DNA of 32,940 nucleotides, taken from contig JAZNVU010000048.1 in assembly GCA_045592985.1 (NCBI GenBank), forward strand, positions 1 through 32,940. Reading direction: 5' to 3'. This document shows, piece after piece, positions 7,307 through 14,154 of this stretch. The translations under genes and the position numbers were made by a program. Under the pieces are notes generated by a model. That model was given only the letters and a program-made list of their open reading frames with translations. It did not search any database and had not been told where the DNA came from. This DNA comes from UMGS172 sp045592985 (GTDB lineage Bacteria > Bacillota > Clostridia > Oscillospirales > Acutalibacteraceae). Within the stretch, counting starts at the first letter, position 1, and each line of letters opens with the position of its first letter.

Positions 7307-8182
7307 GTGGTAGAACTGAAAATTTTAAAAAGTGAATATAATATCGGTCTTGAAAAGCCGATAAGCTTTTTGCATATAACCGATACACATATTATGCGAG
7401 ATTCAAAAAGGGATAATGGCCGTGCTGCTGCTTTTAATACAACCGATGAGCAGATAGAAGGATATTTTTTGCAGGCGTTGGTTTATGCAAAAGAAAACAG
7501 TTTGCCAATAATTCATACAGGCGATTTGATAGACTATATTACAGAAGAAAACCTAGAGTTCTTGGATGAGCATTTTTCCAAAATGGATTATCTTTTTGCT
7601 CCGGGAAGTCACGAGTATGTTCATCTTATCCCTGGCAGCGAGGAATACAAAGATTGGCGTGCGGCAGGCTTCTGTGAGGACGATGAATACAGGGCAAAGC
7701 AAATCAAGGTGGTTGCTCCGCACTTTAAAAACAATTTGTGTTTTGACTCCAAAATGATTGGCGAAGTGAATTTTGTTGTTTGGGATAATAGTTATGCCTG
7801 CATTACCGAGGGGCAACTTGATGCACTAAAAGCCGAGGTTGCAAAAGGTCATCCTATTGTATTGGGTATGCATAATCCTATTGATAATGAAGATATGTAT
7901 AAGTTGGAATGGACAAACCCTAACGAAAGACTGTGTGCTCCCAAAGAAAAACAACTTGAATTTGCAATAAAGCGAAATATAGCCAACCCCGAAAGTCGTG
8001 TCCGTTATTTTGATGATACAACATATAAGGCTGTTGAATATATTAAGAACGAACCGTTAATCAAGATTGTTTTGTGCGGCCATTTGCACGGAAGTTTTGA
8101 GAGCAAACTGTCTGACTCCACAACACAGGTTATGACCCACTCAACAATAGCGGGTGTTATAAGAGATATTACGTTAACATAA
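7307..8182 (+). CDS. Calcineurin-like metallophosphoesterase
   Basis: A 291-residue enzyme of the two-metal calcineurin-like phosphoesterase superfamily. The motifs run in order: DTHI (first Asp and His), HTGDLID (second Asp), GSHEY in place of the usual GNH[E/D], GMHNP, and CGHLHG (the closing GHxH). Ser in place of the metal-bridging Asn of GNH is unusual and may alter or weaken catalysis. The start is taken as the GTG at 7307, with AAGGGGA six bases upstream; the GTG at 7271 falls within about ten bases of the predicted transcription start. No signal peptide. Substrates in this family range from phosphodiesters to nucleotides and cannot be named. A consensus promoter drives it, and it is monocistronic. 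Confidence 0.85.
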   Translation: MVELKILKSEYNIGLEKPISFLHITDTHIMRDSKRDNGRAAAFNTTDEQIEGYFLQALVYAKENSLPIIHTGDLIDYITEENLEFLDEHFSKMDYLFAPGSHEYVHLIPGSEEYKDWRAAGFCEDDEYRAKQIKVVAPHFKNNLCFDSKMIGEVNFVVWDNSYACITEGQLDALKAEVAKGHPIVLGMHNPIDNEDMYKLEWTNPNERLCAPKEKQLEFAIKRNIANPESRVRYFDDTTYKAVEYIKNEPLIKIVLCGHLHGSFESKLSDSTTQVMTHSTIAGVIRDITLT

Positions 8183-8190
8183 AAGACTAT

Positions 8191-8500
8191 AAAAAACACC
8201 TCAAAAAGGGAGTTGCGGTTAGGGATAAATTGCCTAAAACAGTGTCTTTTTGTTGTCTAATGCGTTAAAAAACCACGGTACGCGTCAGCGTTACCGTGGT
8301 TTTTTGCCTTTTATCCAATTAAAAATACATCTGTTTTAGGTGCGTAGCAGTTTTGTAGGATTTAATTTGCTATGACCTCGAAGTCGAGAAAATGCAGAAA
8401 TACTTTGTGTATTTCAAATTTTCGCGACAAGAACGAATGCAAATTTATCCGAAAAACCAAATTCTCCCTAATCACAACTCCCTAAGTTGAGGTGTTTTTT
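8191..8500. repeat. 310-bp element with about 40-bp imperfect inverted ends and nested hairpins
   Basis: The left end 8191-8231 and right end 8459-8500 are inverted copies with roughly 80 percent identity; the outer 14 bases (AAAAAACACCTCAA) are perfect. A second shell, CCTAAAACAG at 8233-8242, pairs with 8331-8340, and inside it lies a terminator hairpin (8267-8305). No reading frame of note. The right half holds TAGCA...TGCTA and a short CTCGA/TCGAG palindrome. It fills the gap between two convergent genes. It could be a MITE-like element or a terminator split by an insertion. Confidence 0.5.
8267..8305. terminator. Bidirectional terminator
   Basis: AAAAAACCACGGTA at 8267-8280 and its exact complement at 8292-8305 surround an 11-base loop; the T run works in both directions for the convergent genes. 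Confidence 0.8.
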
Positions 8501-8507
8501 GTTTTAC

Positions 8508-9578
8508 TTATGCGTTTTCAAGTCCAAGTCCGCGAAGGTCAGCAAGGGTGTTGTTTTCCTCGGCATTGTAAAGTTTCCAAATAACACGGAGACTCTGTAA
8601 AGCCGAACGGCCGTCGGTAAGGGGCTTTTTATCGTTCAGCACACAATCGGCAAAGTGCATGATTTCGTGTTGGGTTTCCTTTGAAGTGTCACCGTCACGT
8701 TTCCAAACGATGTTATATGCCTGGTTTTCCTTGGCGCCGCCGGGTAGATGCTCGCCGCTACCGGTATATACTCTGACCTCGCCCGAACGGTGCTCATACT
8801 CAAGCATACCCTTTTCGGTCTGAATTTGGAAGTCATAACAAAGACGGGTACCGCGGGCTCCCCATGTTGCGCCGTGATAACCAACGGCACCGTTGGCAAA
8901 TTTCATAGCAACGGCACTTGTGCCTTCTTTGAGCATCCAGGGTGTACCGTTTCTTGTTCCGAAATGAGCACCTGAAACAGGTTCACCCAAGAACCAAAGC
9001 ATTAAATCTATATAGTGACAGCCGTGACTGAACAATTGACCGCCACCGAGACGTGCGGTGTAGCTCCAAACATCATTGGGATTAAGATAGTTGGTGTTAA
9101 CTCCTGTCAACTGCTCGGTCCAAACCGACATCTGCATTATCTCACCGTATTCTCCTGAATCCACTAACTTCTTAAGTTCAACAATTCCACTCCAAAAACG
9201 CACGGGATAAGCGCACATAAGTTTAACATTCTGCTTTTCGCAGGTTTCAATCAGTCGTAAGCACTCTTCTTCCGAGTTGCAAAGAGGTTTTTCCATAAGA
9301 ATGTGTTTGCCCATAAGAGCAAAATACATTCCAACCTCAAAATGCAGGTCGTGGGGCAAACAAATCAAAACAGCGTCAACAAAGGGTACCATGTCTTTGT
9401 AATTGGTAAAAACCTTAATCTCGTCTCCGTTGTTTAAATGTCGGGTTACGTCAATGGCACGCTGCTCGATTATGTCACATACTGCAACAATATCAGCATT
9501 GTCAACATAGTTTACGCCCTGAACGTGGTTACCCATCATTCCGCCGCAACCAATAAGTCCCATTCTTAACTTTTTCAT
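8508..9578 (-). CDS. Gfo/Idh/MocA family oxidoreductase
   Basis: A 356-residue dehydrogenase. The Rossmann signature is GLIGCGGMMGNH near residue 8, and the EKP motif is intact (HILMEKPLCNSEE, about residue 95). The substrate domain includes the GGGQLFSHGCHYIDLMLW segment with the conserved His and Asp of the family. It is related to the protein at 3502-4587 but distinctly different, so these are not recent duplicates. AAAGGTGAT precedes the ATG. The gene is divergent from the AraC gene at 9753, which probably controls it. The substrate, likely a sugar, inositol or sugar acid, cannot be read from the sequence. Confidence 0.9.
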   Translation of the reverse strand: MKKLRMGLIGCGGMMGNHVQGVNYVDNADIVAVCDIIEQRAIDVTRHLNNGDEIKVFTNYKDMVPFVDAVLICLPHDLHFEVGMYFALMGKHILMEKPLCNSEEECLRLIETCEKQNVKLMCAYPVRFWSGIVELKKLVDSGEYGEIMQMSVWTEQLTGVNTNYLNPNDVWSYTARLGGGQLFSHGCHYIDLMLWFLGEPVSGAHFGTRNGTPWMLKEGTSAVAMKFANGAVGYHGATWGARGTRLCYDFQIQTEKGMLEYEHRSGEVRVYTGSGEHLPGGAKENQAYNIVWKRDGDTSKETQHEIMHFADCVLNDKKPLTDGRSALQSLRVIWKLYNAEENNTLADLRGLGLENA

Positions 9579-9752
9579 AAATTATCACCTTTTATAATTT
9601 TCTTTACTTTGCATGAAATGTTTGCTAAAATAAAAACAGCAAAAGTATGATTTTATTGTAAACCCTTAAATGTTAAAAGTATTTAGTTTATATGGCAAAA
9701 AGTTGCACAATCGGGTCAATTTTAACTTTTTTATGTAAAGGAAGTGACGCAA

Positions 9753-10607
9753 ATGGAATATTTAAGCACCGGAATTCCTGATACGGTTTCGGTTGATGGA
9801 ATAGTCACCGTATTGCGGCACACTTTTGTACCCCAACTTAAGGAACAGCATGGTGAAAAACACGATTTCCCCGAAATGCTTTATATTATAAACGGAACTT
9901 TGACAATGACAGTTGACGGAACAGAACACGAAATGCACGCGGGTGAACTTATCATATATGCTCCGAATGCTTTTCATATTTCACGTCAAAAATCAAATGT
10001 GAAAGGTGCAATACTGAGTTTTAGAACTCAGTCAGAGGCACTTTTAAAATTGTACAACCGTACCATTACTTTAACTCCAGAGCAAAGGGCAACTTTTTTG
10101 CAGATATTCAATGAAGGCCTTGATTGCTTTATTGCGCGAAGTGCCGAGGAAAAAGCCGCAGGCAAACGTGGTATGATTCCCAAAGAATCAGTTGGCGAAT
10201 ATACGCTGCAAAAACTGAAAAAGAAATTGGAATTTTTCCTTGCCGAACTGCTCGAACACAGAGAAAAGCCCATAAAAGTTAAAACCGAACGCGAATTTTT
10301 GAGTGTAATTGAGTATATGCAAGCGCACATTGGTGAAACGCTTTGTTTAGAAACCATTGCAGGCGACTGTTATATGAGTGTTTCAAAGTTAAAACTTATG
10401 TTTAGAGAAAAAACCGGTGGCGGTCCGATTGATTATTTTATAAAACTAAAAATCGATAGGGCTAAGGTACTAATAGAAGAAGGCAGACTTAATTTTACCG
10501 AAATTGCCGACCGTTTGGGATTTTGCTCATTACATTATTTTTCAAGAACGTTTAAAAAGCATACAGGACTTTGTCCGTCGGATTTCTTAAAAGGAACCCA
10601 ATATTGA
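9753..10607 (+). CDS. AraC family transcriptional regulator with cupin domain
   Basis: A 284-residue regulator. Residues 20-110 are a cupin sensor (FPEMLYIINGTLTM; EHEMHAGELIIYAPNAFH), and about 190-284 are the AraC DNA-binding pair ending FTEIADRLGFCSLHYFSRTF and GLCPSDF. The ATG at 9753 has AAAGGAAG eight bases upstream; a GTG at 9744 overlaps that site and is less likely. Its position back to back with the dehydrogenase at 8508-9578 suggests that it controls that gene, and possibly itself, from the 174-base shared region. No clear direct repeat was seen there. Confidence 0.9.
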   Translation: MEYLSTGIPDTVSVDGIVTVLRHTFVPQLKEQHGEKHDFPEMLYIINGTLTMTVDGTEHEMHAGELIIYAPNAFHISRQKSNVKGAILSFRTQSEALLKLYNRTITLTPEQRATFLQIFNEGLDCFIARSAEEKAAGKRGMIPKESVGEYTLQKLKKKLEFFLAELLEHREKPIKVKTEREFLSVIEYMQAHIGETLCLETIAGDCYMSVSKLKLMFREKTGGGPIDYFIKLKIDRAKVLIEEGRLNFTEIADRLGFCSLHYFSRTFKKHTGLCPSDFLKGTQY

Positions 10608-10657
10608 AATAGAAAAAATCAAGAGACGGAGAGTTTCCAATTTTTTGAGGAGTAAAT

Positions 10658-10726
10658 ATGCGAAAGGCGGATGATTTGGCAGGTTGCACAATGGCCACTT
10701 TTTGTGAGAATAAAAAAATTTTATAA
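10658..10726 (+). CDS. Possible 22-residue small ORF
   Basis: TTGAGGAG lies about seven bases before an ATG that opens 22 codons (beginning MRKADDLAGC, ending TAA), between the AraC gene and the rpsB promoter. The ribosome site is good, but there is no recognisable family, no visible promoter and no terminator. It may be a real small protein, a leftover start of a deleted gene, or chance. Confidence 0.25.
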   Translation: MRKADDLAGCTMATFCENKKIL

Positions 10727-10740
10727 TTTTAAAAAAACTA

Positions 10741-10769
10741 TTGCATTTTTAAAATGCTTGTGTTATAAT
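10741..10769 (+). promoter_or_regulatory. rpsB promoter
   Basis: TTGCAT at 10741-10746 and TATAAT at 10764-10769 with a 17-base spacer. The predicted start near 10776 leaves a leader of about 130 bases before rpsB. Confidence 0.65.
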
Positions 10770-10798
10770 ACATCGGCTCGGAGTATGCCAAACTCTGA
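10752..10798. repeat. Dispersed 47-bp repeat, copy B (rpsB promoter and 5' hairpin)
   Basis: This copy matches 1593-1639 at 41 of 47 positions. It spans the -10 box and the first transcribed hairpin (CTCGGAGT at 10777-10784 with ACTCTGAG at 10792-10799). The hairpin would sit at the very 5' end of the rpsB mRNA, where stems often protect transcripts. Confidence 0.55.
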
Positions 10799-10812
10799 GT
10801 TAAAAATTCACA

Positions 10813-10879
10813 CGTATCTGCTCAAATGACGAAACGGTGCCTGCTTTGTGGCAGGAAAGCCGTCAATAATGCAGATGCG
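10813..10879 (+). ncRNA. Structured 5' leader of rpsB (candidate autoregulatory RNA)
   Basis: Three stacked stems can be drawn: 10813-10821 with 10871-10879 (nine pairs), 10834-10838 with 10859-10863 (five pairs), and 10840-10844 with 10851-10855 (five pairs, loop TTTGTG). They are separated by an internal loop of 12 and 7 bases and a small asymmetric loop. The structure ends 13 bases before the AAGGAGG site of rpsB. Ribosomal protein leaders often bind their own product, so S2 binding is a reasonable guess. I do not recognise it as a named family. Confidence 0.5.
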
Positions 10880-10906
10880 GCGGTATAACCGAAGGAGGAA
10901 AAACAA

Positions 10907-11647
10907 ATGGCAGTAGTATCTATGAAACAGTTGCTCGAGGCCGGTGTTCATTTCGGACATCAGACCCGTCGCTGGAACCCGAAAATGGCTGAGTACATTT
11001 TCACCGAGCGTAACGGTATCTACATTATCGACTTGCAGAAGACCGTTAAGAAGCTCAACGAGGCATATCTTTTTGCCCGTGACATTGCCGCTGAAGGCAA
11101 GGACATTCTCTTTGTTGGTACAAAGAAACAGGCTCAGGATTCTATTAAGGAAGAGGCTATCAACTGCTCTATGCCTTACGTAAACGCACGTTGGCTTGGC
11201 GGTATGCTTACTAACTTCCGCACCATCCGTACCAGAATTGCACGTCTTAACCAGCTTCGCAAGATGAAGGAAGACGGCACCTTCGACCTTTTACCTAAGA
11301 AGGAAGTTATCGGTCTTGAACTTGAGATTGAAAAACTTGAGAAATTCTTGGGCGGTATTCAGGATATGGAAAAAATCCCCGGCGCTCTCTTCATCGTTGA
11401 CCCCAGAAAAGAGAGAATTGCTGTTCAGGAAGCAAAGAAACTTCACATTCCTATTATCGCTATTGTTGATACCAACTGTGACCCCGATGAAATCGACGCA
11501 GTTATCCCCGGTAACGACGACGCTATCCGCGCAGTAAAGCTTATCGCTTCTACCATCGCAGCTGCAGTTATCGAGGCAAGACAGGGCGAGCAGACTGTAG
11601 AAGTTGCTACTGAAGAAGCTCCTGCAGAAGAAGAAACCGCTGAATAA
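10907..11647 (+). CDS. rpsB: 30S ribosomal protein S2
   Basis: A 246-residue S2 protein that opens with the diagnostic MAVVSMKQLLEAGVHFGHQT and contains GIYIIDLQKT and ARWLGGMLTNFRT. The C terminus has an acidic Glu/Ala tail. It binds 16S rRNA in the small subunit and is needed for S1 or initiation contacts. AAGGAGG stands eight bases upstream. It is first in an rpsB-tsf operon, the order seen in most bacteria. Codon use is regular and strongly biased, as expected for high expression. A stem-loop between rpsB and tsf should give fewer tsf transcripts. Confidence 0.98.
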   Translation: MAVVSMKQLLEAGVHFGHQTRRWNPKMAEYIFTERNGIYIIDLQKTVKKLNEAYLFARDIAAEGKDILFVGTKKQAQDSIKEEAINCSMPYVNARWLGGMLTNFRTIRTRIARLNQLRKMKEDGTFDLLPKKEVIGLELEIEKLEKFLGGIQDMEKIPGALFIVDPRKERIAVQEAKKLHIPIIAIVDTNCDPDEIDAVIPGNDDAIRAVKLIASTIAAAVIEARQGEQTVEVATEEAPAEEETAE

Positions 11648-11662
11648 TTTATTGTAAATATT

Positions 11663-11695
11663 TGCCGGCGAGAGTGCGCTTTTGCCGGCATTTTT
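11663..11695 (+). terminator. Intercistronic attenuator between rpsB and tsf
   Basis: TGCCGGC at 11663-11669 pairs with GCCGGCA at 11684-11690, followed by TTTTT. The stem is only seven pairs, so it is probably a partial terminator that sets the ratio of tsf to rpsB. Confidence 0.55.
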
Positions 11696-11722
11696 GAAAC
11701 TTTTATATTGGAGGAAATAAAA

Positions 11723-12634
11723 ATGGCATTTACAGCTAAAGACGTACAGGCTCTTCGTGAGAAGACCGGTTGCGGAATGATGGATTGTAAAAAGGCTCTC
11801 GTTGAGTGCGACGGCAACATGGATGCTGCTGTTGACTATCTCCGTGAGAAAGGTCTTGCTTCTCAGGCAAAGAAGGCATCTCGTATCGCTGCTGAAGGCA
11901 CCGTTGTTGCTTACACTGCAAACGGCGTAGGCGTTGTTGTTGAGGTTAACTCTGAGACCGACTTCGTAGCTTCCAACGACGAGTTCAAGGCTTTTGTTAC
12001 TAAGGTCGCAGAAATTGCTGCATTGACCAAACCCGCTGATGTTGAGGCTCTCACCGTTGCCAAGGATGAGACCGGCAAATCAGTTGACGAATACAAGCAG
12101 GATATCTTCCTCAAATTCCGTGAGAATATTCAGATTCGCCGCTTTGTTATCTTCGAAGGCGACGTTGTAACCTATGTTCACGCAGGCGGCAAAATCGGTG
12201 TTATGGTTAAATTTGATACCGATGTTGCTGATAAGGACGGATTTGTTGCAATGGGTAAAAACATTGCAATGCAGATTGCCGCTATGAATCCTGCATATCT
12301 TGACGAGGCTTCTGTTCCTGCAGAGGTTATCGCTAAGGAAAAGGAAATCATGGTTGCTCAGATGAAGGAAGACCCCAAGATGGCAGGCAAGCCTGACCAG
12401 GTTCTTGCCAAAATCGTTGAGGGTAAAATGGGCAAGTACTTCAAGGAAAACTGCCTTGTTGAGCAGCAGTATGTTATCGATGGAGACCTTACCGTTGCTA
12501 AATACATTGCTAACACTGCTAAGGAACTTGGCGGTAACATTTCCATTGCTGAGTACGTTCGCTACGAAAAAGGCGAAGGCATCCAGAAGCGCGAGGACGA
12601 CTTCGCTGCTGAAGTTGCTGCAATGGCAAAATAA
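11723..12634 (+). CDS. tsf: Elongation factor Ts
   Basis: A 303-residue guanine nucleotide exchange factor that recharges EF-Tu with GTP. The N-terminal UBA-like domain has the signature LREKTGCGMMDCKKAL (residues 11-26), and the core repeats include VVVEVNSETDFVA (about 71-83), which inserts into EF-Tu. The length is normal for Bacillota. The start is the ATG at 11723; the TTG at 11708 in the same frame is part of the ribosome site (GGAGGAAATAAAA). It is second in the operon after rpsB and ends at a strong terminator. Confidence 0.98.
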   Translation: MAFTAKDVQALREKTGCGMMDCKKALVECDGNMDAAVDYLREKGLASQAKKASRIAAEGTVVAYTANGVGVVVEVNSETDFVASNDEFKAFVTKVAEIAALTKPADVEALTVAKDETGKSVDEYKQDIFLKFRENIQIRRFVIFEGDVVTYVHAGGKIGVMVKFDTDVADKDGFVAMGKNIAMQIAAMNPAYLDEASVPAEVIAKEKEIMVAQMKEDPKMAGKPDQVLAKIVEGKMGKYFKENCLVEQQYVIDGDLTVAKYIANTAKELGGNISIAEYVRYEKGEGIQKREDDFAAEVAAMAK

Positions 12635-12651
12635 TTTCACTTTTAAAAAGG

Positions 12652-12691
12652 AAAAGCGGTTGTTTCGTTTGACCGAAACAACCGCTTTTTT
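12652..12691. terminator. Bidirectional terminator after tsf
   Basis: AAAAGCGGTTGTTTCG and CGAAACAACCGCTTTTTT form a 16-pair stem with a short loop, serving tsf and the convergent phosphatase gene. Confidence 0.85.
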
Positions 12692-12704
12692 GCGTATTCA
12701 GGTT

Positions 12705-13367
12705 TTAATCTTCGTCCGATTCCCAATCAGGTTCTTCTTCGGCTTCTTCCTCGGGAATGAAGGCAGGGATTGTATTAATAATTTCAATCACACCGCTTTT
12801 TCCGTAAAGCGACGGTGTGATTCGGACAGTGTAACCTGTTCCGGGGTCGCACGTCCATTCCACTGCACGTTTTCTGGGCAATCCGGTTGCGGCAAAAAGT
12901 GACATCATAACGCCACCGTGAACGATAGCCGACGCTTCGAAAATGCCCAATTCCATCATTTTTCGTACCATTTTATTTAAACCTTGGCAGATTCGTGTGG
13001 TAAACTCGCGTGAATCTTCACCGCCGGGTGGGCAGGGAATAACACCTGATATCCATTTGCCGTAATCTTCGGTGCCGTCAAGTTCTAACGCAGTTTTATT
13101 TTCAAATTCACCAAAATTATACTCGGTCAGTTCGTCTATGATAATTGGTTTTTGGTCGGGGTAAAGTATTTCTGCCGACTCTCGGCAACGCGATAACGGA
13201 CCTGTGAACACCACACCCACACCGGGAATAAATCCTTCGTTCTTGACCCCTTCAAGTTGTTCAATGCCAATCGATGACAAGGGTATATCGGTAACGCCTA
13301 TATACCTTCCGTCAATGTTTGCTTCGGTAATTCCATGACGGATAAAGTGTATTATGTAACTTTTCAT
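12705..13367 (-). CDS. Histidine phosphatase family protein
   Basis: A 220-residue member of the branch-1 histidine phosphatase (phosphoglycerate mutase-like) family. The phosphohistidine motif is FIRHGITEAN near the N terminus; PLSRCRESAEIL supplies the second arginine; ELTEYNFGEFENK carries the acid; and AIVHGGVMMSL holds the second catalytic histidine. The C terminus is highly acidic. Family members act on sugar phosphates, the cobalamin intermediate alpha-ribazole phosphate, or phosphoproteins; nothing here selects one. AAAGGAG precedes the ATG. It is divergent from the XRE regulator, and the operator-like repeat at 13409-13433 lies between them. Confidence 0.9.
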   Translation of the reverse strand: MKSYIIHFIRHGITEANIDGRYIGVTDIPLSSIGIEQLEGVKNEGFIPGVGVVFTGPLSRCRESAEILYPDQKPIIIDELTEYNFGEFENKTALELDGTEDYGKWISGVIPCPPGGEDSREFTTRICQGLNKMVRKMMELGIFEASAIVHGGVMMSLFAATGLPRKRAVEWTCDPGTGYTVRITPSLYGKSGVIEIINTIPAFIPEEEAEEEPDWESDED

Positions 13368-13408
13368 AAGTTTCTCCTTTTAACTTTGCACTAAAAACGA
13401 ATATACAG

Positions 13409-13433
13409 TTTGTATACTTTCACAATATACAAA
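13409..13433. promoter_or_regulatory. Inverted-repeat operator overlapping the XRE promoter
   Basis: TTTGTATA at 13409-13416 and TATACAAA at 13426-13433 are perfect inverted half-sites nine bases apart. The right half covers the probable -35 (TATACA, 13426-13431), which is 17 bases before a perfect TATAAT at 13449-13454. This layout fits repression by the XRE protein of its own gene and perhaps of the divergent phosphatase gene. Confidence 0.55.
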
Positions 13434-13489
13434 TGCTTCAAAATATACTATAATAGATTTATCTCATAAATGCAAGAGAGGTTTTAAAA

Positions 13490-14044
13490 ATGCTTTGTAA
13501 ATTCCCACAAATGCTGGCGAAACTTCGTCGCCACAGAGGAATATCTCAAAAACAAGCTGCGGCAGAACTTGGTATCTCACCCGCGCTTTTATCACATTAT
13601 GAAAACGGAATAAGAGAGTGCGGGCTTGATTTTCTGCTTCGCATTGCCGAGTATTATTCGGTCAGTTGTGATTATTTACTTGGAAAGAGCGAACTTAAAA
13701 ATCCGGGTATATACGAGGTCGAGCCAGAGGCTTTGGCTGTTGACCGTATTTTGAAAGCAGCAAAGGAACATAACGAGGAGGTTTATAACCTTCTGAGCGA
13801 TATTGCTGAAGTCGAGGCTTACCGTATGTCGCGTGCTTTGTGTGATACCGCCATGCGCAGTGACGCTTTTATATACAAACTGGAATCCAGCGATTATAAG
13901 ACACTTTGTGCAGGCACATCTGCTTGTCTTTATAATAAAATCGCCTCATTGGGCAAGGAAAAGAAAAAATTGCCGAATTCTGTAAAGGAAACCACCGAAA
14001 AGGTCATAGAATCTGCGGAAGAAACCATGACTAAATATTTGTGA
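13490..14044 (+). CDS. XRE family transcriptional regulator
   Basis: A 184-residue protein. Residues 7-66 form a classical lambda-repressor-type helix-turn-helix (GISQKQAAAELGISPALLSH is the helix-turn-helix core), ending in the common CDYLLGKSE. The remaining 115 residues are mostly helical with no recognised domain and may dimerise or sense a signal. AGAGAGG stands upstream of the ATG. The operator at 13409-13433 overlaps its promoter and a similar AT palindrome (14047-14062) lies just downstream before the GH16-like gene, so it may control both. Confidence 0.88.
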   Translation: MLCKFPQMLAKLRRHRGISQKQAAAELGISPALLSHYENGIRECGLDFLLRIAEYYSVSCDYLLGKSELKNPGIYEVEPEALAVDRILKAAKEHNEEVYNLLSDIAEVEAYRMSRALCDTAMRSDAFIYKLESSDYKTLCAGTSACLYNKIASLGKEKKKLPNSVKETTEKVIESAEETMTKYL

Positions 14045-14046
14045 TG

Positions 14047-14062
14047 TTTACAATATTGTAAA
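14047..14062. promoter_or_regulatory. Palindrome upstream of the GH16-like gene promoter
   Basis: TTTACAATATTGTAAA is a perfect 16-base palindrome ending ten bases before the -35 box at 14073. It partly resembles the XRE operator half-site (TTTGTATA). It may be a regulator site or part of the 3' end of the XRE gene. Confidence 0.35.
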
Positions 14063-14072
14063 AATATACTGC

Positions 14073-14101
14073 TTGACTGGAATTTTGCGGTATAGTAAAA
14101 T
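14073..14101 (+). promoter_or_regulatory. Promoter of the GH16-like lipoprotein gene
   Basis: TTGACT at 14073-14078 and TAAAAT at 14096-14101 with a 17-base spacer. Confidence 0.6.
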
Positions 14102-14154
14102 AGTATTGATAAGTATATATAGGGTAAAGCCCTTATTTACGGAAGGTGTATTTT

